A stretch of DNA of 10,552 nucleotides from an uncultured Lachnospiraceae bacterium (GCA_902782815.1 CACZOS010000407.1:1-10552), one strand, 5' to 3'; positions 1 through 7,187 are shown, counted from the first letter of the stretch. A program made the numbers and translations. The notes: generated by a model from the sequence alone, not told the origin.

Positions 1-320
1 TGGGTTACAGTGATTTCCATAGTTTCACCGCTGAGATCCAGGATGGACATTTCCTGGTTATCTGCCTGTTCCGGTTTTTCCTGTTCTTCTGTCGATTCTG
101 TCTTTTCCTGTTCTTCCGCCTGTTCCGGCTTCTCTTTCAGGGTTCCCACTTCCAATGTGATTTTTCCGTCATCTGATATGGATTCTATCTCTCCATATAC
201 CTTGTCGGCAGAAACTGCTTCAGTCGTTGTCCTGCTGTCCTGTGTGGTTCCTGTGCAGCCGGTTAATACGGACGCACCAAGAACAAGGCTCATGGCCAGG
301 GCTGCATAACTTTTTTTCAT
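1..320 (-). CDS. Lipoprotein of unknown function, N-terminal part (runs off left edge)
   Basis: The first 106 codons of a secreted lipoprotein are present; the rest lies beyond base 1. Residues 1-22 form a short lipoprotein signal peptide: a KK start, a hydrophobic core, and the lipobox LTGC with the lipid-modified Cys at residue 22. A Ser/Thr-rich linker follows, then the segment VYGEIESISDDGKITLEVGT (about residues 41-60). A Glu/Gln/Lys/Pro-rich repeat occupies residues 63-86, and a second ordered-looking segment, ILDLSGETMEITVT, begins near residue 93. This pattern of a short beta-rich motif, a low-complexity linker and a 'LSGE..ITV' motif resembles uncharacterised lipoproteins common in Lachnospiraceae, but I assign no function. 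The ATG at 320 is preferred because AGAAAGGA lies about ten bases upstream (331-338) and the lipobox is correctly placed. It should sit on the outer face of the membrane. Confidence 0.85.
   Translation of the reverse strand, partial: MKKSYAALAMSLVLGASVLTGCTGTTQDSRTTTEAVSADKVYGEIESISDDGKITLEVGTLKEKPEQAEEQEKTESTEEQEKPEQADNQEMSILDLSGETMEITVT
63..134 (-). repeat. Imperfect in-frame repeat coding EKPEQA/EEQEK units
   Basis: Within the lipoprotein gene, codons 63-86 encode EKPEQA twice (residues 63-68 and 81-86) and EEQEK twice (69-73 and 78-82). The plus strand shows the matching repeated cctgttc(c/t)gg and tcctgttcttc words. This is a low-complexity acidic linker and may vary in copy number between strains. 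Confidence 0.65.
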
Positions 321-411
321 TATATAACATCCTTTCTGTCTGTATCCCTTATAAGAATATCTTTACAAGAGAATATATCCCCTGGTTTTTGTTTTTCTGT
401 TCCTGCAAGGC

Positions 412-417
412 ATTATA
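412..417 (-). promoter_or_regulatory. Possible -10 box upstream of the lipoprotein gene
   Basis: A perfect TATAAT reads on the minus strand about 92 bases upstream of the lipoprotein ATG. No convincing -35 box is found 16-18 bases further upstream and there is no extended -10 TG, so this is only a candidate. The surrounding gap (321-568) is AT-rich, especially at 421-470. I see no small gene, RNA gene or clear terminator in it. Confidence 0.3.
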
Positions 418-568
418 GGAAAAATGTTTGAATAAAATATATAAAATTTGTGAAAAAAATGTGACCTCGCATACTTTTGTAACGCTAGGCCGCTTTTCTT
501 TTCGTCTGGCAGATAGGATAGACTTATTATAATGAAGAAATAATGTAAGTTTTGTTCCTTCGACTTAA

Positions 569-1462
569 TCAGAATAAACTGATGGCCGTCACAGACAGGA
601 CAACCAGGATCATTCCCGCTATGTCCGCCGTGGTAAAGGAAACATGCAGGATCAGGGCAGTAAAGAGAGCGGAGACAACCGGCTCAGTTCCCGCGGCAAG
701 ACTCCCATGTACGGGTCCGATGATTTTTACGCCCTGAAGGTAACCGGTAAAGGCAATCACTGTTCCCACAATGACCACCAGCATGATCATGAACAGGGTA
801 TAACTGTCAAATATACCGACAGCATTCCAGGGTCTGGTAAAGGGAAGAAGAATGATCCCTCCCAGAAGCATCCCCCAGCCTACTACAGGGAGAATCCCGA
901 ATTTCTTAATCAGTTTTGTGGGCAGAAGGGTGTAGATCATGACGGCAAAGGCGGAGACCAGTCCCCAGAAAAGAGCAGGGGGAGTAATGGATAGTCTGTG
1001 GAGATTACCGTGAGTGGAGATAAGGAAAACTCCTGTCATTACCATGAACAGGATTACCATTTCCGCCGGCTTTGGAGCTGTTCTGTCCCGGATACAGCAG
1101 ACCAGCATGATCAGAACCGGAGAAATGTACTGGAGGACGGTTGCCACTGCCGGGTTTGAAAAGGAGATGGCAAGAAAGAAGCAGGCCTGGCTGGGCATCA
1201 TCCCCAGAAAGGCAAAAGCCAGAAGCAGAACTGTGTCATTCTTCTTTTCCCAGACTTTCATCACAGAGGTTCTGTCATCCAGTGAACTGAGAATAAGAAG
1301 AATGATTCCCGCACTGATCAGACGAACAGTAACCAGCCACATGGCATTAATGTGCTTCTCATCAAAGAGGATTTTCGCGAATATTCCGGAAAAACCCCAG
1401 CAGCTGCAGCCGGTCACTGCCATCAATATACCGTATAGGCGGGAAGGGGTGGATGAATTCAT
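569..1462 (-). CDS. EamA/DMT-family transporter (second of the cluster)
   Basis: This is a 297-residue integral membrane protein of the drug/metabolite transporter superfamily, predicted to have about ten membrane helices from two EamA repeats. The N-terminal repeat begins with GILMAVTGCSCWGFSGIFAK, the typical helix 1 of the family. The second repeat ends with GPVHGSLAAGTEPVVSALF, the usual 'P..as....EPv.a' signature near helix 9. Such proteins commonly export amino acids, nucleosides or other small metabolites; the substrate cannot be told from sequence. A longer reading from TTG at 1483 is possible, but no ribosome binding site precedes it. The ATG at 1462 has GAAAGG about 13 bases upstream, so I chose it with moderate certainty. 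It lies downstream of the S-component-like gene after an AT-rich gap of about 60 bases and may be co-transcribed with it. Confidence 0.9.
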   Translation of the reverse strand: MNSSTPSRLYGILMAVTGCSCWGFSGIFAKILFDEKHINAMWLVTVRLISAGIILLILSSLDDRTSVMKVWEKKNDTVLLLAFAFLGMMPSQACFFLAISFSNPAVATVLQYISPVLIMLVCCIRDRTAPKPAEMVILFMVMTGVFLISTHGNLHRLSITPPALFWGLVSAFAVMIYTLLPTKLIKKFGILPVVGWGMLLGGIILLPFTRPWNAVGIFDSYTLFMIMLVVIVGTVIAFTGYLQGVKIIGPVHGSLAAGTEPVVSALFTALILHVSFTTADIAGMILVVLSVTAISLF

Positions 1463-1489
1463 GGAATGATTTTTGCCTTTCAAAGAAAA

Positions 1490-1527
1490 ATAAATATATA
1501 TTTATATAAATAACATGGTATTTATAT
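1490..1527. repeat. Two overlapping AT-rich inverted repeats
   Basis: A perfect 16-base palindrome, ATAAATATATATTTAT, lies at 1490-1505. Overlapping it is a second inverted repeat, ATATAAATA (1504-1512) and TATTTATAT (1519-1527), separated by six bases. The second arm includes the stop codon of the S-component-like gene. The structure sits in the gap just upstream of the EamA gene at 569-1462, where a regulator site or weak RNA hairpin could act. AT-only palindromes also arise easily by chance. Confidence 0.5.
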
Positions 1528-2061
1528 GTAATTTTCTTTCTGTATCGGCTTAAATCCCATCTCCTCCTGGAGGAGGATCATGAGGGGTATACCGAAGACC
1601 ACAGGGAAGAGTGTTGTGTTCAGGATTACGCTTACAGCAAACAGACCGGCATCAACCTCGGGGTAAACCAGAGCAACTGCCGGAGTGATCAGTCCCATCT
1701 CCAGGACTGCCGATAAAAAGAGGATCAGTGTATGCCGGAGGATGCTTTTTCCTTCTCTCAGGGAGAAGGGCTTTGAGGACCAGCGGGTCCAGCAGAGATA
1801 GATGAAGAATGGCCCGAGAAAATTAGCCGCAAACCCCATGATGGATGACCATCTGAGACTGTCACTGATAAGATCCATGACCAGATTGCCCACAGCCATC
1901 ACCGCACATCCGGGAATCCCGGCAAAAATGGCGTAGACCGGGCCAAGCATGGTCACCGGACGGACGTCGGTAAATCCGGGTATGATTTCCATCACCTTAA
2001 AAGGTACAGCCACCAGAAGGTAGATCCCGAACAGGATGATTAGATTCCGCAAACGTTTCAT
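1522..2061 (-). CDS. Putative ECF-transporter S component-like membrane protein
   Basis: This hydrophobic protein of 179 residues has about five or six predicted membrane helices. The stretch IPGFTDVRPVT (residues 27-37), followed by GPVYAIFAGIPG and GNLVMDL (58-64), recalls the 'EVRP..al.pv.g..fGp.ga...aiGNli.D' pattern of integral-membrane substrate-binding (S) subunits of energy-coupling-factor vitamin and micronutrient transporters. Length and helix number fit that group. No ATPase or EcfT subunit is present in the window, so it would rely on a shared ECF module elsewhere. The ATG at 2061 overlaps the TGA of the upstream EamA gene (ATGA, 2058-2061) and has GGAGG eight bases upstream, indicating translational coupling. 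The family assignment rests on pattern resemblance only. It could equally be an unrelated small membrane protein, and the substrate is unknown. Confidence 0.65.
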   Translation of the reverse strand: MKRLRNLIILFGIYLLVAVPFKVMEIIPGFTDVRPVTMLGPVYAIFAGIPGCAVMAVGNLVMDLISDSLRWSSIMGFAANFLGPFFIYLCWTRWSSKPFSLREGKSILRHTLILFLSAVLEMGLITPAVALVYPEVDAGLFAVSVILNTTLFPVVFGIPLMILLQEEMGFKPIQKENYI

Positions 2062-2975
2062 GATTCTGCCTCCAGTCTATTTCGACGCAATTTATTGAAA
2101 TCCAGGATCTCCACGAGGTTTCCGGCCACGACACAAAGCATCCCTGCCACCAGTCCGGGAGTTATGCTGATGGGATCGATAAGGTTAGCCGGCATTACAG
2201 CTCCCCAGATTACAGAGAATACGATCTCCATGGAATAGATGATGGTGGCGCCGGCCGGACTTGCTCTTCGCTGGGCGAACAGGTTCAGAGTGATGGTAAA
2301 AGCCACCACAAAATAGGCGTAGATTGCAAGACTTGCTATGACGGTGGACGACCAGTTGAGTGCCAGGAAAGTTCCGGGCTGTACACCCATCCAGAAAAGA
2401 TAGCTTATCAGTCCGCCGCTGATACAGATAAGTGCGGACAGAGTTATGGGATCATACTTTTTGGCATATTGGTTGAGTTTGATGATGTAAAAGGCACGAA
2501 GAACACAGCCGGCACAGATGATGGCCAGACCGGGAAGCTGGTCAGCGGTCAGCACACCGCTTAAGGCTGCTGATATCCCTGCCAATACAATGGCAGAGGA
2601 AAGCCAGGTTTTTTTATCTACCTGAGATCTCCGGATGATCATGATGATGGGAAGGGCCACAACGGTGAGAGAGAGGGTGAAGGCTCCGGTGGATACATCA
2701 AAATTTTTCAGACCGAACTGGTACATGGTGTTGTAGGCACTGTTCAGGGCACTGAGAATCAGACAGTAGAACAGCTGCTTTCTGCCCTCTTTTTTCAGCC
2801 CCGAAAGAATCCTGCCGGAAAATGCCAGAAAGAGTATACCGCCCCCGATCAGAAAAGTGATGGAGGTTGTGGCGAAGGGGGATACATGGTCAGGGATACA
2901 AGCGAAGATGATCACCTCCGTGGACCAGCAGAAGGTGACACACAGCAGGCAAAGATTAGCTTGAAGTTTATTCAT
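2058..2975 (-). CDS. EamA/DMT-family transporter (first of the cluster)
   Basis: This 305-residue membrane protein has two EamA repeats and about ten predicted helices. The start, LCLLCVTFCWSTEVIIFACI, is a variant of the usual EamA helix 1. The second half contains YAYFVVAFTITLNLFAQRRA and PAGATIIYSMEIVFSVIWGA, matching the conserved helix 8-9 region in which a Glu within the membrane segment is typical. It is probably a metabolite exporter or facilitator of unknown substrate. The ATG at 2975 is well supported by CGGAG eight bases upstream. Its TGA overlaps the start of the S-component-like gene by four bases. It lies 109 bases downstream of the cyclase gene, with a GC-rich hairpin in that gap. 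It is clearly divergent in sequence from the other EamA protein in the window, so the two are not a recent duplication. Confidence 0.9.
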   Translation of the reverse strand: MNKLQANLCLLCVTFCWSTEVIIFACIPDHVSPFATTSITFLIGGGILFLAFSGRILSGLKKEGRKQLFYCLILSALNSAYNTMYQFGLKNFDVSTGAFTLSLTVVALPIIMIIRRSQVDKKTWLSSAIVLAGISAALSGVLTADQLPGLAIICAGCVLRAFYIIKLNQYAKKYDPITLSALICISGGLISYLFWMGVQPGTFLALNWSSTVIASLAIYAYFVVAFTITLNLFAQRRASPAGATIIYSMEIVFSVIWGAVMPANLIDPISITPGLVAGMLCVVAGNLVEILDFNKLRRNRLEAES

Positions 2976-3008
2976 GATAAGACTCCGTCAATTGAAATGA
3001 AGAGTGAA

Positions 3009-3037
3009 ATCGCCGCACAGAAAAGATGTGCGGCGAT
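3009..3037 (-). terminator. GC-rich hairpin between cyclase and EamA gene (attenuator or processing site)
   Basis: An 11-bp perfect stem is formed by 3009-3019 and 3027-3037, with core CGCCGCACA paired to TGTGCGGCG and a seven-base loop. In the direction of transcription it is followed by a mixed TTTCACTCTTC tract and not by a clean run of T. It is therefore a weak terminator at best. It may reduce expression of the downstream transporter genes or protect the 3' end of the cyclase message. Confidence 0.5.
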
Positions 3038-3084
3038 GCATATCCTTTATTTTGGAAATGATTATCCGATATATTATCCTGCGA

Positions 3085-3855
3085 TCATTCGCAGATGGCC
3101 CAGACGCGGGCGGGAAGGCCGGTCGCTCCTTTGATACGCGGCCATGTCACAAAGATGACTGCTCCTGCTGCGGGAACCTGGTCCAGATTACTCAGGACTT
3201 CCACCTGCAGTTTGCCCATTTCCAGGACATAACGTTCACAGGCCAGGTCTTCTGCCTTGGCAGCCTCGGCAGAAGCGTCCGTGTCCAGGGTTTCGTGTCC
3301 GTTTCCTCCGGCGTTTCGTACTTCATAGATATACTTCAGGGCTTCCATGGACCATCCGGGGAAATTCTCGCTGCCGTCTTCCGCAGTACCGGAAAGGGCA
3401 TCCATATCCGGCCAGTTCTTATACCAGTCTGTCCGGAGTGCCACGAAAGCTCCGTCCGGGATATCGCCGTACTCCTTCTCATAGTCTTTGATATCCTGCT
3501 CGGTCACCACATAGCAGGGATCCTTGGCTACTTTCTCTGTCAGGTCGATGACGCAGAGCGGGAAAACCCCGTCCATTACTCCGTATGACTCGGATAAATC
3601 AGCTCCCTTGATAAAATGACCCGGAAAATCGATATGGGTTCCGAACTGTCCGGGGAACTTGAAGGTCTGGATCAGACATTCCAGCATGGGATTACCCCAG
3701 TCAAATACGGTCTTGCATAATTCCACAGATCCCTCGGGGATACCGCTCCAGAAAGGACTGTCGTTATCCAGAGGATGGGAGAGTTCCACCCAGCGCATGT
3801 TTTTCGCTTTTTCCAATGCATTCCAAAGTGTATACGTTGTTCTGTACCTCCTCAT
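3085..3855 (-). CDS. Cyclase-family metal-dependent hydrolase (COG1878 / kynurenine formamidase-like fold)
   Basis: This 256-residue protein belongs to the 'cyclase' superfamily that includes kynurenine formamidase and isatin hydrolase, which hydrolyse amide or lactam-type bonds with a bound divalent metal. The motif QFGTHIDFPGH at residues 70-80 corresponds to the family metal motif HxGTHxDxPxH. The first His is Gln here, while H74, D76 and H80 are kept. From memory, Q at this place occurs in one branch of the family with a PGQFGTH motif, and GHETLDTD (186-193) and LDQVP (224-228) also fit that branch. The true substrate is unknown. No signal peptide is visible, so it is probably cytoplasmic. 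The ATG at 3855 is the only usual in-frame start before the conserved LWNALEKAKNMRWVELSH region, because a TGA directly precedes it. However, the strong AGGAGG lies in codons 2-3. The gene probably heads an operon with the EamA and S-component-like genes. Confidence 0.85.
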   Translation of the reverse strand: MRRYRTTYTLWNALEKAKNMRWVELSHPLDNDSPFWSGIPEGSVELCKTVFDWGNPMLECLIQTFKFPGQFGTHIDFPGHFIKGADLSESYGVMDGVFPLCVIDLTEKVAKDPCYVVTEQDIKDYEKEYGDIPDGAFVALRTDWYKNWPDMDALSGTAEDGSENFPGWSMEALKYIYEVRNAGGNGHETLDTDASAEAAKAEDLACERYVLEMGKLQVEVLSNLDQVPAAGAVIFVTWPRIKGATGLPARVWAICE

Positions 3856-3892
3856 TCAGTTTATGAAAAATCAACAGGCTTCCTTTATCGGA

Positions 3893-3921
3893 ATCATAGC
3901 AGAAATCAACTCTTATCGCAA
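3893..3921 (-). promoter_or_regulatory. Predicted promoter of the cyclase operon
   Basis: On the minus strand TTGCGA (3916-3921) is followed, after a 17-base spacer, by TATGAT (3893-3898). It lies in the 77-base gap after the phosphatase gene and would give a leader of roughly 30 bases before the cyclase ATG. No terminator separates the two genes, so read-through from the phosphatase promoter is also possible. Confidence 0.55.
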
Positions 3922-3932
3922 GGGATGCCCTC

Positions 3933-6900
3933 CTATTTGTTACCGATAAAATGTATGCACATCATGGTCAGATCATCAAACTGGGGAGCGTCGCCCACAA
4001 AGGAAGTGACGCAGTCCTTCACATGCTCCAGAATCTCTTTTGACGTAGCGTTTTTCCGCTCATTCAGTGCCTCCACAATGCGCTCCATACCGAAGAATTC
4101 ATTTTCGCTGTTGGATGCGTCGGTCACTCCGTCTGTATAGACAAAAAGTTTCGCCCCGGGTTTTAATAGAATCTGGTATTCCTTGTATTTCAGTTCCGGC
4201 ATTCCGCCCAGGACAAAACCATGTTTATCCTTAAAGACACGGAAAGAACCTTTGTTCTGCATGAAGATGGGATATTCGTGTCCGGCGTTGGCGGCAGTAA
4301 GGATACCGCTGCTCACATCCAGGATTCCCAGCCAGACGGTGACAAACATCTTTTCCTGATTATTGCTGTTCAGAGCGTTGTTGGCTGCCTCCAGGACCTC
4401 CGCGGGAGACCTGCCCATCTTGGCATAACTGCTGATGGTCATCTTGGCTGACATCATGAAAAGGGCAGCGGGTATACCTTTGTCTGAAACATCGGCAATC
4501 ACCATGGCAAGATGGTTGTCGTCCACCATAAAGAAGTCGTAGAAATCGCCGCCCACTTCTTTTGCCGGGGTCATGGAAGCGTAAATATCAAATTCTTTAC
4601 GGTCCGGGAAAGCAGGGAAGATGCTGGGAAGAGCTCCGGCCTGGATGCTGGTGGCCATATTCAGTTCCCCTGCGATCCTTTCTTCCTCCCGCTTCTTTTC
4701 CAGTTTCAGCACTTTCCTCCTGAAATACCACATCAGGATCAGGGTTGTTGCCAGAATGACAAACCCGATGAGGCATACCCAGAAAAGGGGATGTTCATAC
4801 AATGCCAGATCCTTGACCAGAGTAAATACGGTTTCGGATGTGGTCTGCCTGTCGTTATCCATTATGGACAGATGGAAACGGTAGGTTCCGCCGGGAAGGT
4901 TTGTATAGCTTACCGAACTCAGATCCTGTTTGGTGGTCACCACGGGCTCTTTGTCAAATCCCTCCAGGTAATAGGACACCTTGGGATCAGTCAGTCCGTA
5001 GGAGAGGACATACTGATAAATGGTCAGACGCCTTGCCCGGTGGGGAACTCTGATCTTCATATCCTCATCCAGGTAGATCCGCTGATCATCCACGTCAAAA
5101 TAGGGGAGGGAGATCTTGGGAGAAATATGACTGGTCTTTTCTTTTTCAATATTGACCTTGGTCACCCCGTCGATTCCGGCAATATAAGCATCCCCTCCGG
5201 GAGAAATGTAGTTTCTGGAGTTGGAGGTGGTGACATGGGGAAGCCCCATGGTAGCGTTGTAAAATGTATAATCCGGGTTTTCCCCGGCCAGGAGCTGATT
5301 CGCATTGACCACGTAGATTCCGCTTCCCCCACAGACCCAGATATCATCCCCTTCGGGAAGGAAGAGATCATAACAGCTTCCGTTACGGTGGCCGCTGGGC
5401 ATGTTATTCAGGGTGGTAATGCGGTTTTCCTTCATATAACACAGGCTGTTGCTGGTGAAGATCCACAGGATGTTTCTCTTGTCATCCCGCCTTATTCCCA
5501 GGACAACTCCGGATTCCATGTCGCTGTCTCCTTCAAAGGGGAAGAGTCCTTTTTCATCGACGATATATACCCCGTTCCCGTTTGTTCCCAGATAGATCTT
5601 TCCGTCGAAACCCTCGCAGATAGAAAGGATCACATCGTTGGTAAGACCCCAGTCCCTGTTTCTGATGGTACGGACGATTTGTCCGTTCTCGATAAACTGG
5701 AGACCTCCGGTCACCGATACAGCCAGTTTTCCGTCTGAGCATTCAAATACGGTCCTGGCGTAATTTGTGAGGAGACCGTTATCCTCCGAGAAGCTGACGA
5801 TCTGCCCGTCCGGCTGCAGACACACCAGACCATGATCGCTGAAGGTACAGAACCAGAGGTTCCCCTTTCCATCGGATTTGATAGCACGGACACGAGCCGC
5901 TGCCAGCAGTTCTCCCACAGGGGTGGAGACAGGATTTCCCTGACTGTCGAAAACCAGCAGGCCGGTATCCGTACCTACATAGAGCAGGTCATCCTTCATC
6001 CATGTACTGTTGACCACCCGGTTTTCCATATTCATCATAAGACTTACGTCCATAAAGATACTTTCACTGATCTTCATGACGCCGTTTCTTACCGAAGTGA
6101 ACCACAGATTTCCTTCATAGTCCGAAATCATGTTTTCCACGGAGTTGATCTCGGAATACTGCAGACGCTGGAATCCGTGCTCTTTATCGATATAGCCGAT
6201 TCCGTTATCTGCGCAGATCCAGAGACGGTCTTCCACAAGCTTTATCATATTGATTCCCTTAAGACCGGGGGTATTGATCAGTTCGAAACCGGATAAAGGC
6301 TTGCCGAACTGGCCGCGCAGAATGTAATCCTCTTCCGATCCCATGTATACCTGCCCGGGATGTTCCGGATCGGGAAGTACCGATTCGATATCCACTTCTA
6401 TTTCATCGGTAGAGTAGTAATCCACCAGCTTGTCATCCCTGATGGAAAACAGATTTCCTTCGTAGGTGACTCCGTAGAGGAGTCCGTTGTCGTCTTTAGA
6501 CAGCATATCGATATATGCTTCATTGATCCGTTCGTCATCGATGGATTTCAGTTTTCCGGAACTGTCCATGCGGTAAATTCCTTCGCCGGTGGCAAAGATC
6601 AGACTGCCGTAGTCGTCTTTGATGATGGACCGGACAGTGAGGGATCGGAGCCCTGCTTCTTTTCCGTAGTGGGTGAATTCCGCTTCCGGAGACATACAGA
6701 TGATTCCCTTATCATTGGTCCCGATCCAGAGATTGCCGTCTTTAGCCGCATAGAGGCTCATTACGCTGGAAACCTCTTCAATGATGTTAAATTTTTTTCC
6801 GTCATAGCGTACCAGTCCCCCATATCCCCCCAGATAGATGAAACCGTCTCCGGTCTGCACCACGGCATTCAGTTCGGTGAAGGGAAGTCCCGACTTCATA

Positions 6901-7055
6901 TCATAGAAAGTGGAGATATGTTCTGATTCAAAACCCATATCATCCCAGCCGGAAGTCTCTGCCCTGACCGGCACCGGCCGGCTGAATGACAGGAAAAAGA
7001 GCAGACTAAAAAGAAAAATATGCGACATATAGATAAACTGTTTTTTTTCGGTCAT
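3933..7055 (-). CDS. Membrane sensor: propeller repeats, Y_Y_Y domain, TM helix, SpoIIE/PP2C phosphatase
   Basis: This is a 1040-residue single-pass membrane protein. Residues 1-32 form a signal peptide ending in PVPVRA. Residues about 40-640 hold some fourteen Reg_prop-like blades with motifs such as LWIGTNDKGI, LWICADNGIGYID, IYLGTNGNGVYIVD and IWVCGGSGIYVVN, enough for two seven-bladed propellers. A Y_Y_Y domain follows (about 660-750, with YYLEGFD and LPGGTYRFHL). A membrane helix lies at about 755-778, then a charged linker and a SpoIIE/RsbU-type PP2C domain. The phosphatase motifs are intact: GGDFYD (835-840), DVSDKG (855-860), NAGHEYP (from 923), TDGVTDAS (from 974) and FDDLT (from 1026). 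The family removes phosphate from phospho-serine or -threonine, often on an anti-sigma-factor antagonist. Here the exported propellers probably sense an extracellular ligand, possibly a glycan fragment as in related Bacteroides hybrid sensors. The start has AGGAG seven bases upstream. Confidence 0.95.
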   Translation of the reverse strand: MTEKKQFIYMSHIFLFSLLFFLSFSRPVPVRAETSGWDDMGFESEHISTFYDMKSGLPFTELNAVVQTGDGFIYLGGYGGLVRYDGKKFNIIEEVSSVMSLYAAKDGNLWIGTNDKGIICMSPEAEFTHYGKEAGLRSLTVRSIIKDDYGSLIFATGEGIYRMDSSGKLKSIDDERINEAYIDMLSKDDNGLLYGVTYEGNLFSIRDDKLVDYYSTDEIEVDIESVLPDPEHPGQVYMGSEEDYILRGQFGKPLSGFELINTPGLKGINMIKLVEDRLWICADNGIGYIDKEHGFQRLQYSEINSVENMISDYEGNLWFTSVRNGVMKISESIFMDVSLMMNMENRVVNSTWMKDDLLYVGTDTGLLVFDSQGNPVSTPVGELLAAARVRAIKSDGKGNLWFCTFSDHGLVCLQPDGQIVSFSEDNGLLTNYARTVFECSDGKLAVSVTGGLQFIENGQIVRTIRNRDWGLTNDVILSICEGFDGKIYLGTNGNGVYIVDEKGLFPFEGDSDMESGVVLGIRRDDKRNILWIFTSNSLCYMKENRITTLNNMPSGHRNGSCYDLFLPEGDDIWVCGGSGIYVVNANQLLAGENPDYTFYNATMGLPHVTTSNSRNYISPGGDAYIAGIDGVTKVNIEKEKTSHISPKISLPYFDVDDQRIYLDEDMKIRVPHRARRLTIYQYVLSYGLTDPKVSYYLEGFDKEPVVTTKQDLSSVSYTNLPGGTYRFHLSIMDNDRQTTSETVFTLVKDLALYEHPLFWVCLIGFVILATTLILMWYFRRKVLKLEKKREEERIAGELNMATSIQAGALPSIFPAFPDRKEFDIYASMTPAKEVGGDFYDFFMVDDNHLAMVIADVSDKGIPAALFMMSAKMTISSYAKMGRSPAEVLEAANNALNSNNQEKMFVTVWLGILDVSSGILTAANAGHEYPIFMQNKGSFRVFKDKHGFVLGGMPELKYKEYQILLKPGAKLFVYTDGVTDASNSENEFFGMERIVEALNERKNATSKEILEHVKDCVTSFVGDAPQFDDLTMMCIHFIGNK

Positions 7056-7102
7056 TGCTTTACTCCTATTTTATTGAACCGGAGATTCTCGTCTTTTTCT
7101 CA

Positions 7103-7132
7103 ATTATAGCATAATTTTCAATTTTTTCTCAA
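7103..7132 (-). promoter_or_regulatory. Predicted promoter of the propeller-phosphatase gene
   Basis: On the minus strand TTGAGA (7127-7132) is followed, after 18 bases, by a perfect TATAAT (7103-7108). It lies about 50 bases upstream of the ATG at 7055, which itself has AGGAG at 7063-7067. It is back to back with the tRNA promoter. Confidence 0.65.
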
Positions 7133-7139
7133 TCGCTTC

Positions 7140-7168
7140 TTGCTAGTCCGGTTAAATTGTAGTATAAT
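7140..7168 (+). promoter_or_regulatory. Predicted promoter of tRNA-Ala
   Basis: TTGCTA (7140-7145), a 17-base spacer and a perfect TATAAT (7163-7168) place the start of transcription about 12 bases upstream of the mature tRNA 5' end. Confidence 0.7.
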
Positions 7169-7187
7169 CATTAAAGAATCTGAATAA

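Noticed and set aside
513..525. 13-base word ATAGGATAGACTT occurring here and at 8807-8819
   Set aside because: About one exact 13-base match is expected by chance in a window of this size, and the first copy has no -35 box or gene downstream on the plus strand.
3004..3588. Plus-strand open frame of 194 codons
   Set aside because: It is antisense to the cyclase gene and its conserved motifs, with no ribosome binding site or recognisable protein family.
3870..3900. Tiny frame of eight codons (ATG ATT CCG ... TGA) between the phosphatase and cyclase genes
   Set aside because: It has no ribosome binding site, and its start lies within the predicted -10 box of the cyclase promoter.
4512..5738. 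Long plus-strand open frame of 408 codons
   Set aside because: It is antisense to the propeller-phosphatase gene, whose frame carries clear domains and motifs over its full length. The plus frame has low-complexity His/Gly/Asp-rich composition typical of a shadow.
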